In this document: in pieces, positions 46,967 to 58,074 of the stretch
Layout: every line of letters starts with the position of its first letter
How positions within the stretch are numbered: position 1 is the stretch's first letter
DNA from: Azadirachta indica
Lineage: Eukaryota > Streptophyta > Magnoliopsida > Sapindales > Meliaceae
DNA: 64,000 nucleotides
Assembly: GCA_022749755.1 (NCBI GenBank)
Contig: CM040448.1
Span: 5,702,481 to 5,766,480 of the forward strand
Direction: 5' to 3'
Made by a program: the position numbers and the translations under genes
The notes under the pieces: model-generated
Seen by the model: only the letters and a program-made list of their open reading frames with translations
The model's database searches: none
What the model was told of the DNA's origin: nothing

Positions 46967-49456
46967 TGTTGTAGTTTGCTTCAGGTTTGTTTCTGCAGCA
47001 GAGTGGATTTTTAATATCGAGAGAAGTGGGGGTGGGGGAAGGAAGCAATAAAAGCAGAGAGAGTGAGGGAGGTGGGGAAGGGGAAGTGAACGTGTAAGGG
47101 AAGGAGCGAAAGAAAACTGTAGCAATGTATAGTAATGCTAGTCAACTTTTTGTCTAATATGAACGTATTTTATGATAAATATAATATTCTAACTTTAAAA
47201 ATTTCTTAAAATAACTCCACTTTTTACCCCATTTACGTAAATAGTCATGTTTCAATTTTCTTTATCAAATTAGTTTTTAATTTTTTTTTCAATCAAACTA
47301 GTCAAATGACTATTTTTAGATAAAATTGTCCCCAATATATATATATATATATATTTTTTCGTGTTTTCCCATCTTTTTCCCTCATTTTTAGAAGAAAATC
47401 ATATAAAAATTTACAAATATCGCAAATGTCAATATTTGCTCTCAAATCTCCAAAATTCCAAAATCGTAGAAGAGGGATGGCAAAAATATATTAGACTGAC
47501 AGTCGCCTGATATTGTTATAATTTATTTGTATTGAGGCAGTGTTTCTTTAGTATAACTTGTTATTTTAATATCAAGAAAAGAATGATTTTTCAAGTGTCC
47601 AATTTGTACTTGAAAGTGTTCTAACAAAAAAGTCCATCGACAAAGTTTAATTTTTGGCAACAATCAACAAAAATCCAACCAAATAATCACTAAAAGAACA
47701 AAATCAACGTCAAAACATGTATATGTATATATATATATATATATATCATCCTAACTCAATACATTTTTGCCAAAAACAATCCAAAATCATGCATTCTATC
47801 ATTTCATATAAATTTCATCCCAAATCACATTCAAAATATCCTAAATCAAATTAGAAATATCCCGAATCACAATTCTAACTTAGTTTATGCTGAAAATCAT
47901 GAAAAAAAAAAAAAAAGAGAAGAAAACGATGAAAGCTTACTAGAAATTTGAAAGGTGCTGTCGACAGTCATCATTGCTCGCCACTATTAGCTACAAATTT
48001 AACACTGTCAATGTTGACATTATCCTGGCCATCAATGCCGTTGCCACCTTTGTCGGTTCTCAAAGAAATTTGAGAATATTAGGATTTTGTAAAAATTTGT
48101 CGAGAATATGTTTTTGTTAGGATTATAGGTAAATATAAATGTTATGAAGAAGAAAATAACAAGTTGAGATCTGAAAAATAGTTATTTTGCTAGTTTGATT
48201 AAAAAAAAAAAATAAAACATGACTATTTACCTAAATGAGGTAAAAATAAAGTTACTTCGCAAATTTTTTTTTGGTTATACAATCTAGAATTCTTATACAA
48301 CAATGGTTATATTAATGATATTAAAATTGGGTAATATTATATTTTTATGTTAGAGGTATAATGTAGTGATTGTATGGTATTATCACTATATTTAAATTGT
48401 TAAATTGGTCAAAATATAATTTAATTATTAATTTAAAATAGTGATGACACATAAATTTTATTGGAAAGTTTCACTTTATCAAGTATTTAATAGACTTAAT
48501 CGATTAAAATTAAATTATATTTAATGTTTTAACAAAAAATTAAATAATCATATATCATGATATAATATATTTTTTTATAAACAGAATATTTGATAATATT
48601 TATCATGGGCACGTTAATTTACTTAGATAAAATTGGTATAAAATTTGTACCATTGATAGTATTAACAAAATTAATATTTATTTATTTGAGGGTCATAATT
48701 GAAAGTAGTGAAGTATATGATATAAAAATACATTAAAATCGAAATAATTAACAATTAATGATTTTGTACAATGAGGTTTCTTCGTAAGCAAGCAAGCTAC
48801 TTTATCTTTTTCCTCGCCCCTTTTCCGTACTTCTACTTTATTTTAGGATTCCTTCTTCCACAAGTTCATTGGCATAAAGCCAAAACAAACCCCATTTTTT
48901 TCTTTTTATAAATTTTTTTTTTATTTTAGTAAACATTCATTCTATTGATAGCAAGAGGTTTAATAAATACAAGTAAAATATACGATGTAATCTACGTATA
49001 AATTTCTATCGTAACATTCAGTAAACATATTGACTAATAAGGAACGACAGTTTACACGTTGTCAACTATGCATAAATAAATTTTAATTAGACAGATAAAT
49101 ACTGTGTCAACATACTGTTTTTAACAATTATTATTTATCATTTATGATCATTTTAGTAATAGCATTATTTGAATAATACAATGAAATTGTGTATAAAAAA
49201 GTTATCTTAAGAAGGTTTTAAATTGTGTTTATTATTCGTATTAAATAATTGTATTTATTTTAAATAATCACTTTTATAAAATTTTTAATAGTAATAAAAA
49301 TATAAAAAATTTACATAAAATAAAAAAATATAAAAACTAAAAGGGTATGAAATAATAATATATTTTACAATTATTTATTTTTTGTATGAATAAATTAAAA
49401 TTAAAAATTAAAAAAAAACTCTAATAATTAATGTTTAAAATGGTCTACGTGTTTAG
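46967..49456. other. Region between the two divergent exonuclease genes
   Basis: About 2.5 kb. It carries the GA-rich leader of copy 1 (GGGAGGTGGGGAAGGGGAAG near 47070), an inverted-repeat element (47186-48275) and AT-rich sequence up to the TATA box of copy 2. (AT)n runs are near 47336 and 47727. The two genes probably have separate promoters because an element lies between them. Confidence 0.65.
47186..48275. mobile_element. Inverted-repeat element between the exonuclease genes
   Basis: The left arm (47186-47330) pairs with the reverse complement of the right arm (48165-48275). Matching blocks are ACCCCATTTACGTAAATAGT and CATGTTT, then a T-run, AATCAAACTAG and a (A/G)ACTATTTTT block; the right arm has AAACATGACTATTTACCTAA and CTAGTTTGATT. 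One arm carries an extra ~30 bases. Total length is about 1.1 kb, with no transposase. Likely a non-autonomous DNA transposon of Mutator type, but superfamily and target-site duplication are not established. Confidence 0.65.
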
Positions 49457-49466
49457 TATATAAAAA
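49457..49466 (+). promoter_or_regulatory. TATA box of exonuclease copy 2
   Basis: TATATAAAAA lies 83 bases before the ATG at 49540. That places transcription start near 49490 and leaves a leader of about 50 bases, typical of compact plant genes. Confidence 0.65.
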
Positions 49467-49539
49467 GAAAAATTCATTTGTGGAAACACAAAAGACCTCT
49501 GTCTCGCGTCTTCCCTGCAAAACCCTAACCGTCAAAAAG

Positions 49540-50172
49540 ATGACGACAAGCATCCGCAACCGACAAGTACCGTACGACACCTACGACATCTACGACGTTA
49601 GCTTCTTCGACGAGGAGATCATGACTGTGGTCACCTACTCTGCTTCCATTGTCAACTCCTGGATCTCCGACATCGAACGCATTCACCACCGTCGACTCCA
49701 CCGCGTGATCGTGGGGCTTGACGTCGAGTGGCGTCCGAGCTTCAGCCGGCAATCGAACCCAGTGGCCACTCTGCAACTGTGCGTGGGACGCCGGTGTCTC
49801 GTTTTCCAAATCATTCACGCACCGATGATTCCCGCATCTCTAGAGGGTTTCTTGATGAACGAGGATTACACGTTCGTGGGAGTGGGGATTGACAGCGATG
49901 TGAAGAAGCTTGAGGATGATTACGGGTTGGAGGTTTATAAGACGGTGGACTTGAGGGGACTGGCGGCGGAAGAGCTGGGAATTAACGGGCTGAGATTCGC
50001 TGGGTCGAAAGCATTGGCGTGGGAGGTACTGGAAAAGGAAGTAAACAAGCCGAGGGCAGTAACGCTGAGTGCGTGGGATAATCGAGTGCTAAGCCTTCCT
50101 CAGGTTTGCTATGCTTGTCTTGATTCATTTGTTTCATTTGAAATTGGTAGAGTTCTCAATGCTTCCGACTGA
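49540..50172 (+). CDS. WRN-like DEDDy 3'-5' exonuclease, copy 2
   Basis: An intronless gene of 210 residues (MTTSIRNRQV). It is homologous to copy 1 along its whole length: YDIYDVSFF against YKMYDVAFF, VGLDVEWRP against VGFDLEWRP and FEIGRVLN against FEIGRVLK. The active site is complete: D61/E63, D120 (GIDSDVKKLE) and Y191/D195 (YACLD). The 5' part uses mostly C- or G-ending codons and is clearly GC-richer than its surroundings. The two copies are diverged well beyond recent duplication, yet both keep every catalytic residue, suggesting selection on each. Same inferred activity as copy 1; partners unknown. Confidence 0.92.
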   Translation: MTTSIRNRQVPYDTYDIYDVSFFDEEIMTVVTYSASIVNSWISDIERIHHRRLHRVIVGLDVEWRPSFSRQSNPVATLQLCVGRRCLVFQIIHAPMIPASLEGFLMNEDYTFVGVGIDSDVKKLEDDYGLEVYKTVDLRGLAAEELGINGLRFAGSKALAWEVLEKEVNKPRAVTLSAWDNRVLSLPQVCYACLDSFVSFEIGRVLNASD

Positions 50173-50660
50173 TTTGATTTGATTTGATTTGAGACAACTG
50201 CTGCTACTGGATTATGTTTTGTTTGTATTTGGCAAGTATGGAAGGTTATAACTAGGGTTAGGGTTTCTAAGCAGACTACTACTGTTTTTTCTTAATATAA
50301 TATGTGAAATTTAGGGTTTGTAAAGCCACGATTTCAGACAAGTGCCGCTACTGGGTTTGTTTGTATTTCCAAGTATGGAATGTAATGATTAGGACTAGGG
50401 TTTCTGAGCAGACTACAACTGTTTTCCTTTAATATAGTATGTGAAATTTAGGCTTCCTTAGCCCACGATTTGATTTGATTTGATTGATTGAGACAATTGC
50501 CGAGTATGGAACCCTATCATTAGGGTTATGGTTTCTAAGCAGACTGCTTTGATTCGAGTATGGAATGTTATGATTAGGGCTACGGTTTCTAAGCAGGCTA
50601 CTACTGTTACTTGTAGCATTTGATATTATATGTGAAATCTAGGGTTTGGTGATTCATAAC
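50173..50660 (+). repeat. Degenerate tandem repeat in the 3' flank of exonuclease copy 2
   Basis: Starting right at the stop codon, a unit of about 140-155 bases recurs: GATTTGATTTGA, AGACAA(C/T)TG, GAGTATGGA, ATTAGGG(T/C)TA, GGTTTCTAAGCAG(A/G)CTACTACTG and ATATGTGAAAT(T/C)TAGGG. Blocks start near 50172, 50326, 50463 and 50549, the last two shorter. The array probably forms part of the 3' UTR. Confidence 0.75.
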
Positions 50661-52574
50661 TACATTTTGAAATTTCTGTTTTCAATCGGCATTATTACTG
50701 TCATGAATGTTATTTGCATGTAATTGGTTGGTTTGGTTGTTGGAGTTATTAGGGTTTGAGGAAAATGAGGTAGGTTTGGAATGTATATATGAATTTTTTA
50801 TTAGCGTTTGAGGAGAATTTTGTGTTTGGAAAATAACTTTGCTATGATAACATCCATACATAAAAGTTGAAGCTCTAATATTTAAAATAAAAAAACTTGA
50901 GAAAATATTAGAAATTTTAAAAAAAAAAGTGTACCTAACTGTTAGATTAGGTTTATGGCATTCAATCTAATGGTCTATAACATTTTATGTAATGCTAGAT
51001 ATGTTAAATTTGAATGATGTTACATACATATTCTAATTATCAGATTTGCACTTTTGACTTCATATTTTATATCCAAAATGATGTACTATATTTTTTAAGG
51101 ACCCGAAGATTTTCAAAATTTTTAAATAATTTATTGCCTGTTAAATATTTCCTTACTTGTGATAGAAATTTTAGGATAAAAATATAGCTTTTGTAACATT
51201 GTTTTCTAAGGATATTATATGCAATATTTTATTATCATCATATATTTTATATGACTTATATTTTTTCTTCTTAAAATATTGAAAATTCGACAATATTATG
51301 AAATTATTAGATCAATCCCACAATACGATTATTAATTAATTATCCAAATTCAATTAATTATGCAAATTCATGAATTGAATGCAAGTCTATTGTATATATG
51401 GTATTAAGCAAATTAAAGTGATGATAATTGATAATGCTTAATTATATATATATATATATATAATCTTTACCCATGATTAGAATCAATATTATATTGTACA
51501 TTAAAATAATAGTCGTTTGCTCATTATTAATTAGATTTCAAGGGCTTTATCTATTATAGTACAGAATTTAGAGTCACATTCCTTCCTAATCAGTGTCTTG
51601 TGTTGGAAATATTGGTATTTGATGGAAGATTTCATCGTAAAAATAAAAACACAAGCATTGTCTTTAATAAAAGATTTCGCCGCTTTAGTAGTGCAAATCA
51701 GATGCAATACATGGCTTAGTTTTATAACAGGGTGCTGTCAACATAAAATCCTAAAACAACTATGCATAGAGTTATTTTTCTTAGCAATAATCTTATGGAG
51801 GAAAAATTTTTACAATTTTTCATTATCTTCAAGGTTTTAATGACCACTTATATTCAAAATTTCTTCGGACAACATTATGTTACAAATCAATATCATCATA
51901 ATTTGACAATTAAATTTTAATTTTATAATTGATAAATACATAATGATATTGGTTATAATATGCATATAATGGTCCATTAAACCATAACTTGTAACCTAAA
52001 ATATAAATGAATAAATAAATATTGATTACAATATTTATGACATATATAATGGTTAGAAAATTGTTAACTCCAAGGTTCATAAGTTATTATTTTTATTATA
52101 ATAAACATTGATATCTTTAAATGATCAAAGTCTTCTTTTAATACTTTTTGTGATATTTTTAGCATGAAAATTCAGAATAAAATTGATCACCAAAAGGATA
52201 TCCAAAATAAAGAATTCATGAAAAGTAAAATTTTAAGCCCCAAAAGTGTATTAAAAAGAAAGACTTGAAGAATCAAAGTTACACATATTAAGTAATTTAT
52301 TGTTTGTAAGATATTTTTGAATTGATTGTTGATTTGTACTTAAAAGTTTAGAATACTTTTTCTTATTGAAACACATGTTTAATACTTTTTAAAAATTCAT
52401 ATAGGCATTTTTAGTGTGTATATTTTGAATATATAAAAAATAGTCATAAGTTTTATGTGGACTAAATTGTAAATTTTTTAAACCTAATTGTGGACCTAAA
52501 TGTATATATTTTAAACCGTATGAAAAACCCTTTAATTTTTACTGTTTGTCAAAGAAAACTAATATACCATGATA

Positions 52575-52740
52575 CAGTCAACTGAAATCGATTCATAATG
52601 AGCCAACAAATAGTCTAGATGGTTATATTTGAGATAAAATTTTTTGTTGTTGGTAGAAAAAACCAATGAACAATGTGACAGTTGATAAAAATTGGTGCAT
52701 AGTAAACCAATGAATAATTTCAATGATTATATTTGAAAGA
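52575..52740 (+). repeat. 104-bp direct duplication
   Basis: CAGTCAACTGAAATCGATTC...GGTTATATTTGA at 52575-52632 is repeated in diverged form at 52679-52736 (CAGTTGATAAAAATTGG...GATTATATTTGA). Confidence 0.55.
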
Positions 52741-52754
52741 ATTTAAATTTTAAC

Positions 52755-53050
52755 GGCTATAAATTAATGGGTAGTAGCAGCCATATATACTATATTGAAC
52801 TCATTTGGAGTTAGACTGCACATTTTGAAAAAATTAGAAACTTTTATAAGTGTATTACAAAGAGTTTGAGCTTTCATTTGTAAATCAAACATCAAAGTTC
52901 ATTACATACTCTTATTTTCATTTGTAATATTTAAAAGAAAGAGTATATGTGAGTATGAGAAAATATTCATTGTTGCAAAAGTAAGATTTTTCGAGAAAAA
53001 CCTGTCTCAGTGAGATTAGGATTCTCAATTCTTTTCTCAAGATAAAAAAA
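52755..53050 (+). repeat. Possible LTR fragment
   Basis: A TATA-like GGCTATAAATT is followed by a transcript-leader-like stretch (AAAGAGTTTGAGCTTTCATTTG, then TTTTCGAGAAAAACCTGTCTCAGTGAG). This resembles a plant LTR R-U5 region by pattern. Its orientation is opposite to the gypsy integrase relic at 53.3-54.4 kb, so they may be different elements. Confidence 0.35.
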
Positions 53051-53292
53051 AAAAGCTAAAGAAAACAGTAGAAGATTTTGCTGAAAAAACTATCTATTCA
53101 TTTTTACCTTCTCAAATAGATAGGATAACCCTTATAGTTAAAACTTGCAAAACAATTTGTTTTGCATTATAGTTAAAACCACTTAAAAATCTAAAATGTG
53201 TAAAATATCAAATAAGGGCAAAATCTTAAAATAAAATAACAACATCCATAAAGTTAACAACAAATAGAATATAAGGCTGTATCAATTCCTTT

Positions 53293-54420
53293 CTATTGAA
53301 AAAGGATCGACCTCGAATCCAAAAGGATTGTTGGTGTAGCATCAGGAGGAAAATACTCGAACAATTCAACTACATTAAAAGTTAGGAAAATTTGCAAAGT
53401 AGATGGTAGTTCAAGGACATAAGTCTTCTTAACAAGACAAAAAGGTCCTAACTTATTTTCCTTAAGTTTGTTGTAAGTTCCTACACGAAATCCTCCTTTC
53501 CTTAGAAATGCCATTACTAATTGTCATTTTGTAAAGACTTTTCTATGCCTATATTTGTTAGCTTGCTTCTTATATATATCATTACCTTCAGCGATAATCT
53601 TTTTAACCTTTTGATGAGTTTCATGTGTTCTATTTGTAAATTCAGCTACTAATTGCTTTTGGATTGGGGGAGCTCTAAAAGATTGACGGTATAGTTAGGA
53701 ACTTTATTCTCAAAAACTTTAGAATAAACAATGGAGAATGGGGACCTTTCAATGGATTTATTCACCATGCTATTAAAATTAAATTTAGCATGTGAAACAG
53801 CTATATCTTAATTTTTTGGTTTATACTTTGTTATACTTCTCACCATATTTCCTAATATTCTATTCACTATCTCAGTTTGACCATCCATTTGTGAGTAATG
53901 AACACTGCTAAACTTCAGTTAGTACCAAACCTCTTCAACAATTCTTTTCACAATAGCTTATAAATTTAGCATCCCAAATATAAGTAATTAATTGAGAAAC
54001 ACCATCAATTTTCACAATTTCCTTAGAGAATAAACTAGTCATATGAGTATCATTACGAGTCTTTTTATAGGGCACAAAATGAGCTCTTTTAGAAAATCAA
54101 TCAATAACCATTATAACTGTTTTCACCATTCTTTTAGTCTTGGGAAGCCCCAATGTAAAATCCATACTTAAATCCTTCCATATATTGTTTGGAATAGGCA
54201 ACGAAGTATATAAAGTAGAGTTTTGAGAATTACCTTTTGCACTTTGGCAAATTGCACACCTTTGAACAAAGTTGGTGACTTCTTTCTTCAATCTTGGCCA
54301 ATAAAACATTTCTTGAAGTAAAGTTATAGTTTTCTCTTGACCTTTGTGGGTTGCTAAGCTGCTAACATGGAGCTCTCGAATAAGTTATTCTCGTAGAGAC
54401 ATTTTTGGAATATATAATTG
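53293..54420 (-). pseudogene. Ty3/gypsy integrase pseudogene
   Basis: Read on the minus strand, in order: a zinc-binding segment (ending LHVSSLATHKG, then MFYWPRLKKEV, then CAICQSAKG, i.e. the H2C2 tail); an integrase core start (WKDLSMDFTLGLPK with the first catalytic Asp in MDF); remnants of DAKF and SSVHYSQMDGQ, where the family has the second Asp; and a C-terminal GTYNKLKENKLGPF-FNVVELFEY segment of the chromovirus type. Frameshifts and stops separate the pieces. There is no reverse transcriptase or gag next to it in this window. Confidence 0.85.
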
Positions 54421-57400
54421 GAATACAACGAATTTAGGATCATCATCATCTCCCTATCCAGTGTCTTGTTTAAGCCATGTTTCACTGCTTCTCCAAAAGG
54501 TTTTTGTACAATTTCCTCAAGAGCTTTCTAGGAGACTATTTTCTGTCTTGTTCTCCTCTAATATTCTTGTTCTCCTCGTGCTTGTTCAAGCCAAAGCATT
54601 ACCATGAACAAAGAATTGGGGACATCCATTGATAGCTGATGCTACTCTGCTAGCATATGATGCTCATGGGTCATGGATCAACCTATACAATTGCTTGCTA
54701 TATTATGCCATTCACAAAAGTCGAAGATATTGGATGTATAGGACGATTGTTTGATGAACTATTTACTCCTATCTTTAAAGATCTCATAACATTGAAGTTA
54801 AAAGCAGGATTCTGGATCACTTATAACACCATTGTTATTGTGCAACCCAAAGACATGCAGGGAAAAGAGAGTCTCCATTTATAAAAGTGATCCAACACAA
54901 CTATATGCAGGATGACATCCATACCATGTGGGAAGGCTGTCTACATGCAAGGAAAATTTTAACTGTAAGTTTACAAAGCCCCTGTTTAGTATACAATACA
55001 CACTCTCCAATATCTCCCCAAATTATCATCACTCAGATCTTTACTACAGATAAAAGATCAAAGAAGCATCGCTAGCCGATGAGACAAATGAAAAACAAGC
55101 AGTAAAAAGCTATTATCACAAATGCCTTAAGACACCGAGGAAGAGAAGACAAAATCACCATTAGGATCTCCTCTTGGATTCATGAAACTTTGTAATATTT
55201 CTGATATAGAAAATCCCTTTTACTGAAGGGAAAAATTGAAAACACCTTCAGATTAGGAGTAATGGTGTATTACTTAGATATTAAGAGAGAACCACCGTAT
55301 TTGGCCAAAAATTATGCAAGAATCATGATCAATAAAATATCCAAAACTCACAGTCATCTCATGATCAATAAAACAAAATTACTATAATAAAGGGGATTTT
55401 TATAAATTTTCACAAATTTTCTATTTAAATGTGATTTGCACGAAGAGGTATGTGAAAATATACTTTTTTTTATAATTTTTAATTTTAATTTATTCATATA
55501 GAAAATAATATATAATAATTTGATTGAATAATGAATGGTAATAGAAAAACTTTGTAATTCAAGATTTTAGTTGGTAGATATAAAATACGGTAGTGGGGTA
55601 TTTTCACATACTTCTATGAGGTCTGTAAAAACCAAATTTTAAGGGAAAATATCTTTTAATTTACAGAAACCTCCATTTGATTAAATATTCTGTAACTTTT
55701 CTGTTAGATAGTTCAATTTTTTAGGTGAAGACTCTATTTTGACCTTGTTATAAAATAAAGTAAAAAATTGCAATACTTATAAATTATCACATCCTGTTTT
55801 TTAAGCTAGAAACACAAAAAATTAAAAACATTTAACCATTGCATTTGATACATACATATGCTTCTAAATCCAGCATATAATGGAAATACAAGCTGCAACA
55901 ATAGACAATATTCACATACCAATAATCACTAAAAATACTAAAAATCCAGCATATATCAACACTATCACCAACCACCAACACCACATAACAAAGTTATGAG
56001 AAAACTGCCAACTATGACATCTTCAAGCTTAGTATCATACTTATCTTGTCGGTATGACACAATCCCAACTTCTTTAAAAAAAAAAAAAAAAAAACTAAAA
56101 ATGGATGTTTATAGCTAAACACGAAGCTTATAACATATGCTTATAATGAAAAAGATAATACACATGCCGGCTTCGAGAAACAAGCTAAAATAATGCTAAT
56201 TGGACATAGTTTCAACTTTTAGTTTCATGTACTCCCCTGCTATCAATCTACACATGTTGGTTTTTAGGTTTTAGTTTTTAGTTTCACATGTTGATTTTAT
56301 CAAATTGAATATAATTTTCAGTAAAACAAAACTAAATCATAAGTAAATAGCACCCATGCTCAAATTCGACATGCAAAACAAACATAATAAAGCTCATAAA
56401 ATTTGTACTTATTGGGATAATAATAATCCAAAATTTAGCTTAAAATAACGAATACATGCAACAACACTTAATCAAATTATCAGTTACAGCAACAAATGCA
56501 CCAAATACACCACCCACAATTGGGGAAAAAAAAATCCTACTTTCAATATTAAAAATAACTGTTAATATTAAGTGCATTATAGTTGCTCTCAACAGGTACC
56601 AACAACAACCAAAATCAAGTCAAATATACTGCCAAGTCCAAGGGATGAATTTCCACACTTATGGCTACTATATTTAATAAAGCAAAACGTAAATGAAAGA
56701 AAATCTTGATTCAATTTTTACTCCCAATGGAAAGAAAAAAGAAACCCAATGACCCAAAAAGAAATCACATATTTATGCCTTTTTATAAAGGTAGTCTTCC
56801 TTGTATTATACATCAAGCAAGCAAGTTCTTACATAAAAAATAGTATAAATCTAATTAAAATTAAATTATTGTAAAGAAAATTCAGTAGCCTAACTCAAAT
56901 TAAAGATAAGAGAATCCTTACACTTTAAATAACTGATTCTAATCAAATAAACATGTCACTGCAAGAAAAAAATGGCTATCGTAACAAATAAGTGTCAATA
57001 TTTGCTCAATGCATTTTACTTTTATCATGATTTGTGACACATACTTGACAAATAAAAAAATACGTCATGCAAAAATAAAGTTGTACAAACTCTATGTTAC
57101 AACATCATTTTATTAAATAAAAATAAGATACCCCAGTTTAGCTTTTACACTTTAATCATTTTCTCGCATTCTCTCTGAACCCTTCATCGACACCGTTAAG
57201 AGATTCCATTCCTTCAATTAAACCTTTAAATTACTCATTGTGCAAAGGTAATGCTCTCTCTCTCTCTTTTTTTTTTTTTTTGTATTTTTATTGTTGATTT
57301 TGTAATGTAATCTAATACAAATTTATTTTTGCAATTCAATAAAAGAACAAAATTTGACTAAGGAGGACACATTTGTATGCACATTTGTCACCAACTATTT

Positions 57401-57924
57401 TTACTACTTATAGAAATTAATAGAATAATCATATTAAATGCTTAATTATTGGACTTTAAGATGAACTTATTTATCTATTTCAACTCTTCCCCTTTTTTTG
57501 GGCTATTTTCCAATTACTAAGAATATAGTTTTTATATTATTGTTAACTAATAATAACTTTATCATTATTTAAAATTTATATTTATCTCTATCTTATTAAA
57601 TTTATACTGGAATTTATTTATATTTTAAGTTTGTTTTAATATATCGTGACTTTTAAACGTATTTATTTCAATATAAAATTACTAATAGTTAGTTATAATT
57701 GTAAGAATAAACTAAAAATATTAGTTAAAGAGTAGAAACAAAGTTTGACCCGATGCACTTAATATTCTTCTCAATTTTAAATAAAACAAATCAAATTATC
57801 TATTTATTTAATTTTTTTATTCTTTTATTTAGTTTAATGCATTGTTAATTTTTTGTAATTTTGTTAGTAAATATATAAATAGTCTTCTTTATTGACAATA
57901 AAAGAAATAAACCAATCTTACTGT
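54421..57924. other. Gene-less stretch
   Basis: No gene supported. The open frames at 54344, 54657 and 56456 (+) have no family features. A leader-like stretch followed by GGTAATGCTCTCTC near 57.25 kb resembles a 5' leader with a donor site, but no downstream coding exon follows on this strand. A poly-T run is at about 57267-57281. Confidence 0.55.
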
Positions 57925-58074
57925 ACATTGAAAACTTCAAGCATTTGACAGCTTGGAGAAAGTCCGAACCACCAAATTCTCCAACTGCTTTTCTTCCAGT
58001 AATTAGTTCCAAGAGGACTACATCGAAGCTTTGCACATCATTCTTCTCATCATTCTTCAAAGTATAGGCATATT

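Larger units (their letters stand above)
50661..53289. other. Gene-less AT-rich stretch
   Basis: No gene supported. (AT)n at about 51442-51462. A duplicated block (52575-52740) and a possible LTR-like segment (about 52755-53050) occur near the right side. Confidence 0.6.

Noticed and set aside
46571..47014. 147-residue plus-strand frame
   Set aside because: It is the antisense shadow of the WRN-like exonuclease, whose minus-strand frame has all catalytic motifs.
46967..47125. N-terminal extension of exonuclease copy 1
   Set aside because: The upstream frame has no ATG and reads through a GA-rich leader; the homologous copy 2 starts at the equivalent position.
49480..49539. N-terminal extension of exonuclease copy 2
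   Set aside because: It would need a GTG start; the TATA box and leader length fit the ATG at 49540.
57121..57265. 5' leader and first exon of an unlisted gene
   Set aside because: A donor-like site follows a CT-rich leader-like stretch, but no coding exon is found downstream on that strand.
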